The notes beneath the pieces were generated by a model. The model was not told where the DNA came from, ran no database searches, and saw only the letters and a program-made list of their open reading frames with translations. The translations under genes were made by a program, and so were the position numbers. This document shows, piece by piece, positions 9,837-18,048 of a DNA stretch of 64,000 bases. Origin of the DNA: Nocardia otitidiscaviarum NBRC 14405 (GTDB lineage Bacteria; Actinomycetota; Actinomycetes; Mycobacteriales; Mycobacteriaceae); NCBI RefSeq assembly GCF_000308635.1, contig NZ_BAGD01000054.1:62001-126000 (forward strand), given 5' to 3'. Each line of letters starts with the position of its first letter. Within the stretch, counting starts at the first letter, position 1.

Positions 9837-10358
9837 GTGTCGACAGCGCCGGAGGATCAGCAGGAGAAAGCCGTCCTGCGGTTCGTGGAACAGTTCGCGC
9901 TGTTGCTCACCGAATCCGGCATGCCGCGCACCTCGGCGCGGGTGTTCGCCTTCGTCCTCGCCGATGACGCCGAGCGCTACACCGCCCAGGAACTGGCCCG
10001 GGGCCTACGGGTGAGCCCGGCCGCCGTCTCGGGAGCGGTCCGCCACCTGGTGCGGATCGGACTGCTCGGCCGTGAGCGCGAACCCGGCGCCCGGCACGAC
10101 ACCTACCGCGTCTACGACGACGACGTCTGGTACGCCATCACCATGCAGCGGCAGGAGGCCCTGGATCGCTCGGTGCGCTTCCTCAACGAAGGGGTCGAAC
10201 TGCTCGACCACGCTCGTCCCGGCGGCCGCCGCGTGCGCGAAACACTCGAGTACTACCGGTTCATGCGCGCCGAACTGCCGCACACGATGCGACGATGGCA
10301 GCAGCGCCGCCAGGAGCTGTTCGGGGACGAGTCCGCGTCCGCCGATCCTGTCGGCTGA
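9837..10358 (+). CDS. GbsR/MarR-type transcriptional regulator (copy 1)
   Basis: Winged-helix DNA-binding protein, 173 residues. Residues 10-90 form the helix-turn-helix (MPRTSARVFAFVLADDAERYTAQELARGLRVSPAAVSGAVRHLVRIGLLGRER) with the Met-Pro-Arg-x-x-Ala-Arg-Val pattern of the GbsR subfamily, followed by a wing (GARHDTYRVYDDDVWYAI) and a long C-terminal dimerisation helix region. GTG 9837 follows GGGAGG (9823-9828). It is divergent from the ABC exporter and shares the palindromic operator, so it most likely represses that exporter and itself. The inducer is unknown. A paralogue follows immediately. Confidence 0.88.
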   Translation: MSTAPEDQQEKAVLRFVEQFALLLTESGMPRTSARVFAFVLADDAERYTAQELARGLRVSPAAVSGAVRHLVRIGLLGREREPGARHDTYRVYDDDVWYAITMQRQEALDRSVRFLNEGVELLDHARPGGRRVRETLEYYRFMRAELPHTMRRWQQRRQELFGDESASADPVG

Positions 10359-10374
10359 TCCGAGAGGAGTGCTG

Positions 10375-10863
10375 GTGTCGGCGAATCCGGCCCCATCCGA
10401 CCGTGGCGACGCCACGGCCCGCTTCGTCGAGAAGTTGGCGCTGGGGCTCACCGATATGGGCTGGCCCCGGATGCCCGCGCGGGTGTTCGCGGCGCTCATG
10501 GTGACCGAGGAGGGCCGGATGTCGGCCCGGGAACTCACCGAGGCGCTGTCGATCAGCCCTGCGGCGGTATCCGGCGCGGTGGCCTATCTCGACCAGGTCG
10601 GGCTGATCACCAAGGAACGCGTGCCCGGTGAACGCCGCGACTCGTACCGACTGCGCGACGATCTGTGGTACGCGAGCTTCCTCAAACGCGACCGCATGAT
10701 GAAGATGTGGTCCGAAACCGCCGGTGAGGGCGTCGAACTCCTCGGCGCGGACACCCCGGTGGGACGCCGCCTCGCCGAGATGCGCGACTTCTTCGACTTC
10801 TTCGTCGCCGAACTCCCCGTACTCTTCGACCGCTGGCACGCCCGCCGCGCCGGGGAGTCCTGA
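10375..10863 (+). CDS. GbsR/MarR-type transcriptional regulator (copy 2)
   Basis: A 162-residue paralogue of the preceding regulator: FVEKLALGLTDMGWPRMPARVFAALMVTEEGRMSARELTEALSISPAAVSGAVAYLDQVGLI aligns along the whole helix-turn-helix, and the wing (GERRDSYRLRDDLWYASFLKR) and C-terminal helices also match. GTG 10375 sits after GAGAGGAG and the gap to copy 1 is only 16 bases, so the two are one operon that arose by tandem duplication. The most conserved part is the recognition helix (ISPAAVSGAV versus VSPAAVSGAV), suggesting that both read the same or very similar operators, while the less similar C-termini may sense different ligands or form heterodimers. Confidence 0.86.
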   Translation: MSANPAPSDRGDATARFVEKLALGLTDMGWPRMPARVFAALMVTEEGRMSARELTEALSISPAAVSGAVAYLDQVGLITKERVPGERRDSYRLRDDLWYASFLKRDRMMKMWSETAGEGVELLGADTPVGRRLAEMRDFFDFFVAELPVLFDRWHARRAGES

Positions 10864-10873
10864 CGCCGACCGC

Positions 10874-12610
10874 TCACTCGCTCGCGGTGGGAACCAGTGC
10901 GAGCTGCCAGAATTCGGCGTAGCGGCCACCCAGCCGCAGCAATTCGTCGTGGGTGCCCTGCTCGACGATCCGACCGTTGTCCAGGAAGGCGATGTGGTCG
11001 GCCCGTCGCACGGTGCGCAGCCGGTGGGCGACCTGCACGACGGTGCGACCCGCGGTGAGGCGGTCGAGGGCGGCGTGCACGGCCGCCTCGTTGAGCGGGT
11101 CCAGCGCGGCGGTGATCTCGTCCAGCAGGATGACGGGGGAATCCTTCAGCAACGCTCGCGCAATCGAGACGCGTTGGCGCTCACCGCCGGACAGCAGTGT
11201 GCCGCCCTCGCCGACCGGAGTGTCCCAGCCCCGGGGCAGTCGGGCGACCACCTCGTCCAGGCGGGCGGCGGTGGCCGCCGCCCGGACCTGCTCGGGCGCG
11301 GCGTCGGGGCGGCCGAGGCGGACGTTCTCCTCGATGGTGCCGTCGAAGAGGTACACCTCCTGGAAGACGATGGCGATGCGCTCCATCAGTGTCTCCGTGG
11401 CGATGTCGCGCATGTCGACGCCGCCGAGGCGCACCGCGCCCGCGTCCACGTCGTGGAATCGGGCGAGCAGTTGGAGCAGGGTGCTCTTGCCCGCACCCGA
11501 CGGTCCGACGATGGCGAGGCGGCTGCCCTCCGGCACCGACAGCGTCAGGCCGTCGATCACCGTGCGGCCCTGCTGGCCCGTGCTCGGCGTCGATGATCCC
11601 AGCGTGACGGCGTCGAGTTCGAGATCCGCGCGCACCGGCTCGATCGGCCGGCGCGGCTGCGGCAGCGGCGGAGTGCGCAGCACCGCGTCGAGGCGGGCCA
11701 GTTCCGCTCGGGTGGCACGCATCTTGCCGCCGATCTCCGCCAGCGACAGCAGCGGGTCGGCGCAGCGGGCGGCGAGGACCAGCACCACCAGCAGTTCGGC
11801 CGCGCCGATGGCTCCGCCCAGTGCCAGATACGCGCCCAGCGCCAGCAGGGCGGTGAACACCGCCTGCACCGTGACCGTCAGGCCGATGATGCCGGGCAGC
11901 GCCGACAGTGTGGAGCGGCGTGCGGTTCGCTCGAGTGCGGACAGCGCGTCGTCGAGCAGGTCGAAGCGAGCGGCGGTGCGGCCGCCGCTGCGCAGCACCG
12001 GCTGCGCCTGCAGGTATTCGATGACGCGCCCGGCGGCCTCGCTGCCGCGTTCGAGCCGTTGGGCGTCGGCGGCGGCGCTCGCGCGCCCCGCCCACCACTG
12101 AATCGCCACCACGACCGGCACCGCGAGCAGGGCGGCCAGGCCCAGCCGCCAGTCGACGACGAGGACCACGGCCAGGATCGTCAGCGGGGTCACGGATGCG
12201 GAGATGAACGGGGACAGCAGATGCGCCGCCGCGCCCATGGCACCCAGGATGCCCTCGCCGGCCAGCGTCGACACCTGCCCGACACGACCGGAGTCGAACC
12301 AGCCCAACGGCAGCCGGGCCAGATGATCGCCGAATCGGTGATAGACGCCGCGCAGCAACGCGATGCCGACGCGGAAGCCGGACAGGTCACTGCGATAGCG
12401 CAGCACGGCGTAGCCCGCGACCGCGCCCGCGAAGGCGATCAGCCAGGGACGGGCGTCGCCGGGATGATCCCCGAACAGGGCTCGCAGTACGGGCACCAGC
12501 AGCGCGTAGGACAGCCCTTCGGCCAGGGCGGCCGCGGTCATGAGGGCCACGGTGTGCCGCATGGGCGCGGCGTAGTCGGGACCCAGCAGTCGTAGCAGCA
12601 TGCGAATCAT
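10874..12610 (-). CDS. ABC half-transporter, permease-ATPase fusion (IrtB/YbtQ-like)
   Basis: A 578-residue fusion of a six-helix membrane domain (about residues 20-310) and an ATPase domain (about 335-575). Walker A is GPSGAGKST, the Q-loop VFQEVYLFDGTI, the signature LSGGERQR and Walker B VILLDE, all intact. Length and internal arrangement match IrtB of mycobacteria and YbtQ of Yersinia, whose partners import Fe-siderophores despite an exporter-type fold. It starts at ATG 12610, overlapping the stop of the upstream half-transporter (ATGA), so the two should form a heterodimer. Siderophore import is a hypothesis; drug or lipid export by such pairs is also known. No siderophore genes or iron box were seen nearby. 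Confidence 0.88.
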   Translation of the reverse strand: MIRMLLRLLGPDYAAPMRHTVALMTAAALAEGLSYALLVPVLRALFGDHPGDARPWLIAFAGAVAGYAVLRYRSDLSGFRVGIALLRGVYHRFGDHLARLPLGWFDSGRVGQVSTLAGEGILGAMGAAAHLLSPFISASVTPLTILAVVLVVDWRLGLAALLAVPVVVAIQWWAGRASAAADAQRLERGSEAAGRVIEYLQAQPVLRSGGRTAARFDLLDDALSALERTARRSTLSALPGIIGLTVTVQAVFTALLALGAYLALGGAIGAAELLVVLVLAARCADPLLSLAEIGGKMRATRAELARLDAVLRTPPLPQPRRPIEPVRADLELDAVTLGSSTPSTGQQGRTVIDGLTLSVPEGSRLAIVGPSGAGKSTLLQLLARFHDVDAGAVRLGGVDMRDIATETLMERIAIVFQEVYLFDGTIEENVRLGRPDAAPEQVRAAATAARLDEVVARLPRGWDTPVGEGGTLLSGGERQRVSIARALLKDSPVILLDEITAALDPLNEAAVHAALDRLTAGRTVVQVAHRLRTVRRADHIAFLDNGRIVEQGTHDELLRLGGRYAEFWQLALVPTASE

Positions 12611-14406
12611 GAGTGGTCGGCTCCCGGTGTGATATCGCCGTCGATGTGGGCGGATCGGTGTGCGTGCCAGAGGGCGGCGAAACGGCCACCGCGCGCCAAT
12701 AGTTCTGCGGGTCGGCCGGATTCGACGATCTGCCCGTCCGCGAGCACGACGACGGTGTCGGCGTCGGCGATGGTCTCGAGCCGGTGTGCGATCACGAGTA
12801 CCGTGCGGTCACCCGCCAGCGCGGCCAGGGCGTCTCGCACGGCGCGTTCGGTGCGTGGGTCGGCGAAGGCGGTCGCCTCGTCGAGCACCAGCACCGGGGC
12901 ATCGGCGAGCAGTGCCCGGGCGATCGAGATCCGTTGCGCCTCACCGCCCGACAGTCGCACGTCCACGCCGACCACCGCGTCGTAGCCGCGCGGCAGTTCG
13001 AGAATCCGGTCGTGGATGTTCGCCAGTCGGGCGACGCGCGCTACCGCGTGGCGGTCGGCGTGCGGTACCGCCAGCGCGATGTTCTCCGCGATCGACGCGC
13101 GCAGCAGCCGCACATCCTGGAAGACGAACGAGATCGATGCGTGCAGATCACGGCTGTCGATATCGCGCAGATCGACTCCACCGAGCCGGATCCGGCCGTG
13201 GGTCGGGTCGAAGAAGCGCGGCAGCAGCTGTGCCAGCGTGGACTTTCCGCTGCCCGAAGGTCCCACGACGGCGGTGACCGTGCCGGGGTCGAGGGTCAGG
13301 TCGATACCGCGCAGCACCTCGTGGTCGTCGTCGTAGCCGAAGCGGACGCCGCGCAGTTCGACGCGGTGCCCCCGCGGCCGCTTCGGGTGGGCTGGTGTCG
13401 AAAGGGGCGGTACCGCAAGCACGTTCCGGATTCGGCCGAATGCGGCACGGGCCTCGACCAGATCGTCGAAGCCGTGGCCGAGGGCGGCGACGGGTGCGGT
13501 CAGTCCCAGTCCGAGCAGCAGGAAGGGCAGCAGATCGGCCGGGGTCAGCGAGCCGCCGGTGATCAGCGCGGCACCGCCGACGAGGGTCACCAGCAGGACG
13601 AACGGTGGCGACAGCGCCACCGACACGGCCGCGGCGGGGCCGGACAGGCCGAGCACCCAGCGACGGAAGACGTCGGCGAATTCCGCTGTGGCCGTGCGGA
13701 ACGCGTGATGCGCCCGCTGGCCGCCGCCGAATGCCTTCACCACCGCGATGCCTTGGACGAACTCCACCGCCGCGGCGGCGATGCGGCCCATGGCCGCATC
13801 ACGGTCCTGTTGTTCGCGCTGCCGGGTCGGGGTCAGCATGAGCGGAACCACGGCCACCGCCAGCGCCACCGGGATCAGGGTGATGAGTGTGAGCCGCCAG
13901 TCGACGGTGACCAGGTAGGCCAGCGCGACCAGTGGCACCACGAAGGCGTTGACGAGTTCGCCCGGGGCGTGCGCGAGCAACGGATGCACGGCGCTCACAT
14001 CCGGTCCCACCGCGGTGGCCAGTTCGCCGGTGCGTCGCCGGGAGACCCAGCCGATCGGCACCGTTCCCAGGTGCGCGGCCAGCCGCCGTCGCAGCCACAG
14101 CTGGATGTGGCCGTCGAGCAGATGACCGATGCCCGCGGACGCGGCCGTGCACAGCAGGCGCACGAACAGGCCGACCGCACCGGCGATGACCGCGAATCGG
14201 ACGTCCCCATGGTCGAGGGGATTGGGCGACAACAGCATTCGGCCGAGTTCGACGACCGCCAGCAGTGGGGCGAGACCGGCGATCGCGCCGATGATCTGCA
14301 GGGTGACGACGGCCGCGAAACCGGGTCCGTAGCGGCGTGCGAGGTGCGGCGCGGACAGGGCGTCGGCGGGCTCGGCGAGGTCGGTGGCAGGCATGGCTCC
14401 ATCCAT
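12607..14406 (-). CDS. ABC half-transporter, permease-ATPase fusion (IrtA/YbtP-like, no SIP domain)
   Basis: First gene of the pair, 599 residues: membrane domain about residues 30-330, ATPase about 365-590 with Walker A GPSGSGKST, Q-loop VFQDVRLLRASI, signature LSGGEAQR, Walker B VLVLDEATAFADP and the switch His in IAHRL. Unlike mycobacterial IrtA it lacks an N-terminal siderophore-reductase (SIP) domain. ATG 14406 is chosen as the first Met; ATG 14394 in the same frame is preceded by GGAG at short spacing and is a real alternative. A TetR regulator is divergent, 90 bases away, and presumably controls the pair. Confidence 0.88.
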   Translation of the reverse strand: MDGAMPATDLAEPADALSAPHLARRYGPGFAAVVTLQIIGAIAGLAPLLAVVELGRMLLSPNPLDHGDVRFAVIAGAVGLFVRLLCTAASAGIGHLLDGHIQLWLRRRLAAHLGTVPIGWVSRRRTGELATAVGPDVSAVHPLLAHAPGELVNAFVVPLVALAYLVTVDWRLTLITLIPVALAVAVVPLMLTPTRQREQQDRDAAMGRIAAAAVEFVQGIAVVKAFGGGQRAHHAFRTATAEFADVFRRWVLGLSGPAAAVSVALSPPFVLLVTLVGGAALITGGSLTPADLLPFLLLGLGLTAPVAALGHGFDDLVEARAAFGRIRNVLAVPPLSTPAHPKRPRGHRVELRGVRFGYDDDHEVLRGIDLTLDPGTVTAVVGPSGSGKSTLAQLLPRFFDPTHGRIRLGGVDLRDIDSRDLHASISFVFQDVRLLRASIAENIALAVPHADRHAVARVARLANIHDRILELPRGYDAVVGVDVRLSGGEAQRISIARALLADAPVLVLDEATAFADPRTERAVRDALAALAGDRTVLVIAHRLETIADADTVVVLADGQIVESGRPAELLARGGRFAALWHAHRSAHIDGDITPGADHS

Positions 14407-14496
14407 TTCTATACGCGTAAAATAAAGGTACCTCGAGCGCGCGCGCCGAGCCACCGCCCCGGCGGACCGCAGCGGGGAGTAGGGGAGGATGGTCGG
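14407..14496. promoter_or_regulatory. divergent promoter region, with candidate TetR operator
   Basis: The 90-base gap between the ABC pair and TetR contains an unusually AT-rich patch (14401-14430) with the 8-bp palindrome TACGCGTA (14412-14419). A GTACC-like element and the GC-rich spacer follow, then AGGGGAGGA, the TetR ribosome site. The palindrome is short, so its role as operator is only suggestive. No 19-bp IdeR-type iron box was found. Confidence 0.35.
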
Positions 14497-15180
14497 ATGT
14501 CCGGAGCTACAGCACCACGGGGCAGGGCGGGCCGACCGGCGCGGCTGTCCCGGGAATCGATCGTCGCCGCCGCCGACCGGGTACTGCGCGACGAGGGGCC
14601 GGAGGCGCTGTCCATGCGGCGGCTGGCCAAGGAACTCGACAGCACCGCGATGGCGCTGTATCACCACGTGCGCGACAAGGACGAACTGCTGCTACTGGTC
14701 CTGGAGTCGCACGCGCGGGAGATCCCGCGACTGGAGTTGCCCGATGATCCCCGGCAGCGGTTGCTCGCCGCGGCGCTGGTGCTGTACGAGCGTCTGGCCG
14801 AACGCCCGTGGATCGTGGAGGTGTTGGCGGCCGACCCGCTCGTCGTCCCCTCGGCCATGCCCATGGTGGAGGTCATGATGGCGGCGGCGGTGGCCTGCGG
14901 CCACACTCCCGAGCAGGCCGTCGACGTGTACCGCACCCTCTGGTACTACATCGTCGGCGATCTGGTCATGCGCGCGAACCGGGAACGCCGACAGGCCGCG
15001 CCGGAGCGTGCCGCCGCGCTGGACCGCGCGGACGCGCTGGCCGACCTGGACGTGACCGCACTGCCCACGGTCGCCGCGATCGCCGACCGCTGGGCCGAGC
15101 TGACCGTCCGGGATACACACCGCCAAGGCCTGGCCGCCATCGTGGACGGCCTGCTGCCGTCCGCGGTGCGTCCGGAATGA
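14497..15180 (+). CDS. TetR family transcriptional regulator
   Basis: A 227-residue repressor-type protein. The N-terminal helix-turn-helix is clear at about residues 18-70 (SRESIVAAADRVLRDEGPEALSMRRLAKELDSTAMALYHHVRDKDELLLLVLE), with the LDSTAMALYHHV recognition helix resembling the TetR class that carries a TetR_C-type ligand domain; the remaining 150 residues are helical. ATG 14497 follows GGGGAGGA eight bases upstream. It is divergent from the ABC half-transporter pair and is the likely local repressor. The ligand is unknown. Confidence 0.9.
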   Translation: MSGATAPRGRAGRPARLSRESIVAAADRVLRDEGPEALSMRRLAKELDSTAMALYHHVRDKDELLLLVLESHAREIPRLELPDDPRQRLLAAALVLYERLAERPWIVEVLAADPLVVPSAMPMVEVMMAAAVACGHTPEQAVDVYRTLWYYIVGDLVMRANRERRQAAPERAAALDRADALADLDVTALPTVAAIADRWAELTVRDTHRQGLAAIVDGLLPSAVRPE

Positions 15181-15312
15181 TCGCGGAAAAGGCTGCCGGA
15201 CAGTACCATTGATTGTCTTCCGGAATATGGCGATACCCACAGGGCCCTTCCATACAGACGACCGGTGATTCGGCTGCCCGCCGCCCGGTCGAGGCGAGAG
15301 GCTGGAAGCGTC

Positions 15313-15855
15313 ATGGATAGGAAGCGTTCCCGGACAGGTCGTTGGTGGACAGGTCGTTGGTGGACAGGTCGGGTCGCGGCCGTGGTCGGCCTGGTGGCGG
15401 CCGGACTCGTCGTCGCCGCGCCCGCGCAGGCCGAACCGCTGTGGCCGGGCGGACCCGATATCCCGGGTGTCCCGGCGATCATCCCGCCGCCACCGCCCGC
15501 GCCGGTGGTCGCGCCGTGTGACGCCTCGGCGCGCATGTGCATGCGGCTGTCGACCAATGAGGCGTGGCTGATGGAGGACGGCCGGGTCACCTACGGGCCG
15601 ACACCGATCTCGCACGGACGGCCCGGATACGAGACGCCGCCGGGGACCTTCCGGGTCGCGTTCAAACGGGAAGACCACTGGAGCACCCTGCACCACGTGC
15701 CGATGAAGTGGGCGGTCTTCTTCAACGGGGACATCGCCACCCATATCGGACCGATCGAGGAGCAGTCGCACGGGTGTATCCGGATGACGCCGGAGGGTGC
15801 GGAGACGACGTTCCATCATCTGTCACCGGGTGACGTGGTGCAGGTGGTCGTCTAG
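15313..15855 (+). CDS. secreted L,D-transpeptidase-like YkuD-domain protein
   Basis: Small cell-wall enzyme of the YkuD fold, 180 residues. A basic, Trp-rich N-terminus (RKRSRTGRWWTGRWWTGR) precedes a signal sequence ending AQA-EP near residue 40, then a Pro-rich linker, then the YkuD domain with the catalytic motif H-IGPIEEQ-SHGC-IRM (Cys about 155) and a closing SPGDVVQVVV strand. The minimal size is that of single-domain LDTs that cross-link or edit peptidoglycan stems. ATG 15313 follows GGAAG. The Arg-Trp repeat arises from a 15-bp tandem duplication within the signal region. Confidence 0.88.
   Translation: MDRKRSRTGRWWTGRWWTGRVAAVVGLVAAGLVVAAPAQAEPLWPGGPDIPGVPAIIPPPPPAPVVAPCDASARMCMRLSTNEAWLMEDGRVTYGPTPISHGRPGYETPPGTFRVAFKREDHWSTLHHVPMKWAVFFNGDIATHIGPIEEQSHGCIRMTPEGAETTFHHLSPGDVVQVVV
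15332..15370 (+). repeat. 15-bp tandem repeat, 2.6 copies, in the YkuD signal peptide
   Basis: The unit GGACAGGTCGTTGGT occurs at 15332-15346 and 15347-15361, with nine bases of a third copy at 15362-15370. It is in frame and encodes repeated T-G-R-W-W in the n-region of the signal peptide. A recent slippage expansion is likely. Confidence 0.85.
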
Positions 15856-15879
15856 ACCGGACTCACTCCTGGACCGGAC

Positions 15880-16041
15880 TCACTCCGAGTCGGCGAAGAC
15901 GCTCTCCCCGGCGGTGGCGAGTACGGCCCCGCGCTCCTGGATCAGCCACCGCCCGCAGACGCAGCGCAGGTAGCGCACGTCGCCGTGGGTGGACACGGTG
16001 GTCGGGGTGGGCCAGGCGCAGGTGGGGCAGGTGGCTGACAT
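15880..16041 (-). CDS. small zinc-ribbon protein
   Basis: A 53-residue protein beginning MSATCPTCAWPTPTT with two cysteine pairs, CPTC and CVCG about 22 residues apart (CPTCAWPTP ... YLRCVCGRW), so a single zinc ribbon. No other domain is present. It is divergent from the CGNR zinc-finger gene with 25 bases between starts, a pairing I recall as common in actinobacteria. A role in nucleic-acid binding is inference. The direct repeat GACCGGACTCACTCC lies across its stop and the preceding YkuD stop. Confidence 0.65.
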   Translation of the reverse strand: MSATCPTCAWPTPTTVSTHGDVRYLRCVCGRWLIQERGAVLATAGESVFADSE

Positions 16042-16054
16042 GGTTCCACCCTGC

Positions 16055-16069
16055 TGTAATGGTTCAGTG
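16055..16069 (+). promoter_or_regulatory. leaderless promoter of the CGNR gene
   Basis: TGTAAT (16055-16060) is a good -10 hexamer and is followed after six bases by the GTG start at 16067, so RNA would begin at the start codon. No ribosome site lies upstream of this GTG, which supports leaderless translation. Confidence 0.6.
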
Positions 16070-16567
16070 CATTTCAACCCTTACGGCGGGGTGGCGGCCG
16101 AACTGGCCGTGCGCCTGGTGAACGCCCCACCCGAACAAGACCTCGGTCGCCTGCTGGCCGAAGCGGACTACAAGCCGCTCGGCCCCATCGACGCCCGCCA
16201 GCAGGCCGAATTGCGGCGCTGGAGCGCGGCACTCGACGCGGTCTTCGACCGGCCGTCGGTCGAACTGCTCAACGCGCTGCTGGCCGCGACCACCAGTCGC
16301 CCCTACATCTCCACCCACGACGGCCGCGCCCCGCATCTGCACTACTCCGACGAGACGGCCCCGGTGGACGAGCGGGTGAAGGCGTACACGGCCTTCGGCC
16401 TGGCGTCGCTGTTCTGCGAGGACCCGCACCGCATCGGCCGCTGCGCCCGCGACGGCTGCGCCATCGTGTTCGTGGACACCTCGCGCAACGGCCGCCGCCG
16501 CTTCTGCTCCACCCGCTGCTCGACGGCCGTGCACGTCGCCGCGCACCGCCGCCGCGCCAGCCGCTGA
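16067..16567 (+). CDS. CGNR zinc-finger domain protein
   Basis: A 166-residue protein with an N-terminal helical stress-response-A/B-like domain (FNPYGGVAAELAVRLVNAP..., LRRWSAALDAVFD) and a C-terminal zinc finger GRCARDGCAIVFVDTSRNGRRRFCSTRC. The usual Cys-Gly-Asn-Arg tetrad is Cys-Ser-Thr-Ala here, but the four zinc cysteines remain. The family is thought to act as transcription factors in actinobacteria; targets are unknown. GTG 16067 is chosen from the leaderless promoter. It ends two bases before the stop of the convergent MFS gene. Confidence 0.85.
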   Translation: MHFNPYGGVAAELAVRLVNAPPEQDLGRLLAEADYKPLGPIDARQQAELRRWSAALDAVFDRPSVELLNALLAATTSRPYISTHDGRAPHLHYSDETAPVDERVKAYTAFGLASLFCEDPHRIGRCARDGCAIVFVDTSRNGRRRFCSTRCSTAVHVAAHRRRASR

Positions 16568-16568
16568 C

Positions 16569-17999
16569 CTACCGCGTGCGGGTGGCGAGAACCGCCGTCG
16601 CTACGCCGAATGCGGTGAGGACGGCGATGCCCAGCGCCATGAGCCGGGCCGAGTCCACCACCGACGCGTCCCCGAGCCGGATCAGTGTGCCCGCGATGGC
16701 CGAGGTGACGGCGTAGGTGATGAGCTGGGTGGTGTTGAGCGCCGCCGCGGCCTGCGCGCCCTCCGCCGGATCGTCGGTGCTGCTCATGGCGGCCACGCTC
16801 AGGTGCGGAAAGGCCAGGCCGATGCCGGTGCCCGCGACGAAGAGCACCACGGCCCAGGCGATGACGACGACGCCGGGGGCGGCGTCGGCCTGGAGCAGGC
16901 CGTAGGCGAGCAGCCCGCCGGTGAGCAGCAGCGGTGCGATGCGGATCGCCCGCCGCGCGGCGGGCGCGGTGAGGCCGACGCTGAACAGCTGCGCCACCAC
17001 CCAGCCGACCGACAGTGCCGCGCCGAGCAATCCGGCGACGAGCGGTGACAGACCGCCGAGGCGCTGGCCGAACAGCGGCACGAAGTTCTCGGTCATCACC
17101 CCCGCGCACAGCGCCGCCACCGTCAGATAGACCCATTTGAGGGAATTCCCGCGCGCGTAGGTGGAGCGGGGGAGCACGCTCACCGCGCCCCTGGCATCGA
17201 TCGACAGGAACGCGGCGATCAGCAGCACACCCGCGACGAGTGCGATGGTGGTCGAAATACCCTCGGGCACGGTAGAACTCAGGCTGAACGCGCTGGCCGC
17301 GAGGGTCAGTGTCACCAGTGCGGCCACCGGAACGCGGCTGCGGTCGGTGGATTCGGCCGCGCGCGGCAGTGTGCGGCGGGTGAGCGCGGCCAGCAGCAGC
17401 GCCACCGCCAGCAGCAGCCCGTAGGCCCACCGCCACGCCCCGAGTTCGGCGAACAGTCCGCCCAGCGCGGGCCCGACCAGCGTCCCCACTCCCCACATGG
17501 CCGATACCAGCCCGGCTCCGCGCGCCCAGAGGTGTTGCGGCAGCGTACTTCTGATGACCGCGAAGCCGAGCCCGGCAAGCAGCCCGCCGCCGAGGCCCTG
17601 CACCACCCGGCCCACGACGAGTAGCTCCATGGTCGGGCTGAGCGCATTGATCGCGGCTCCGAGGGAGAAGACCAGGAAACCGGCGAGGTAGGCGGCCGCC
17701 GCACCCCACCGGCCGAGCACGCGGCTGACCAGCATGGCGGCGATCACCGCCGCCATGAGGAAACCGGTCGCCACCCACGCGTAGTACCGCGCGCCGCCGA
17801 TATCGGCCACGATCGACGGCATCAGCGCGGCGGTGAAGTAGAGGTTCATCGCATACAGCGCGACGCCGCCCGCCAGGACGAGCACACTCGCGAGATAGTG
17901 TCCGGAGAACAGTTCGGACCAGCCGCCGGTCACGGCACTCGATGCGCCGTCCTCCGGATTAGTCGTAGTCACTGCGGGTTTCGATGGTGTTGCGGTCAC
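16569..17999 (-). CDS. MFS drug-efflux-type transporter, probable SoxR target
   Basis: A 476-residue proton-driven exporter-type MFS protein with a hydrophilic N-terminus and about fourteen hydrophobic segments (DHA2-like). Recognisable stretches include YYAWVATGFLMAAVIAAMLVSRVLGRWG (loop 2-3 motif A region) and VVGRVVQGLGGGLLAGLGFAVI with the following GPALGGLFAELGAWRWAY (motif C-like). GTG 17999 lies eight bases after a -10 hexamer, so the RNA is probably leaderless. The promoter has the 19-base spacer of MerR-family activated genes and faces soxR, so the exporter should respond to redox-active compounds. Substrate is unknown. Confidence 0.88.
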   Translation of the reverse strand: MTATPSKPAVTTTNPEDGASSAVTGGWSELFSGHYLASVLVLAGGVALYAMNLYFTAALMPSIVADIGGARYYAWVATGFLMAAVIAAMLVSRVLGRWGAAAAYLAGFLVFSLGAAINALSPTMELLVVGRVVQGLGGGLLAGLGFAVIRSTLPQHLWARGAGLVSAMWGVGTLVGPALGGLFAELGAWRWAYGLLLAVALLLAALTRRTLPRAAESTDRSRVPVAALVTLTLAASAFSLSSTVPEGISTTIALVAGVLLIAAFLSIDARGAVSVLPRSTYARGNSLKWVYLTVAALCAGVMTENFVPLFGQRLGGLSPLVAGLLGAALSVGWVVAQLFSVGLTAPAARRAIRIAPLLLTGGLLAYGLLQADAAPGVVVIAWAVVLFVAGTGIGLAFPHLSVAAMSSTDDPAEGAQAAAALNTTQLITYAVTSAIAGTLIRLGDASVVDSARLMALGIAVLTAFGVATAVLATRTR

Positions 18000-18007
18000 A
18001 GGGCGCT

Positions 18008-18038
18008 ACGCTAGAACTTCAAGTTCTATTGAAGTCAA
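18008..18038 (-). promoter_or_regulatory. SoxR/MerR-type activated promoter of the MFS gene
   Basis: Leftward -35 TTGACT (18038-18033) and -10 TAGCGT (18013-18008) are separated by exactly 19 bases, the over-long spacer typical of MerR-family targets. Two dyads fill it: TAGAACTTCAAGTTCTA (18012-18028, perfect) and ACTTCAA-6-TTGAAGT (18016-18035). SoxR bound here would twist the DNA to align the hexamers. Confidence 0.8.
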
Positions 18039-18048
18039 GAGAGCGGGT

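Noticed and set aside
14400..14430. IdeR/DtxR iron box for the IrtAB-like genes
   Set aside because: The AT-rich patch contains a TACGCGTA palindrome but no match to the 19-bp iron-box pattern.
12784..14496. Long rightward frame leading into the TetR gene
   Set aside because: The first 570 codons are antisense to the ABC half-transporter; a good ribosome site and ATG at 14497 mark the real start.
15855..15890. Direct repeat GACCGGACTCACTCC x2 as an attachment site
   Set aside because: Copies are adjacent, not flanking an insert, and no integrase or tRNA is nearby.
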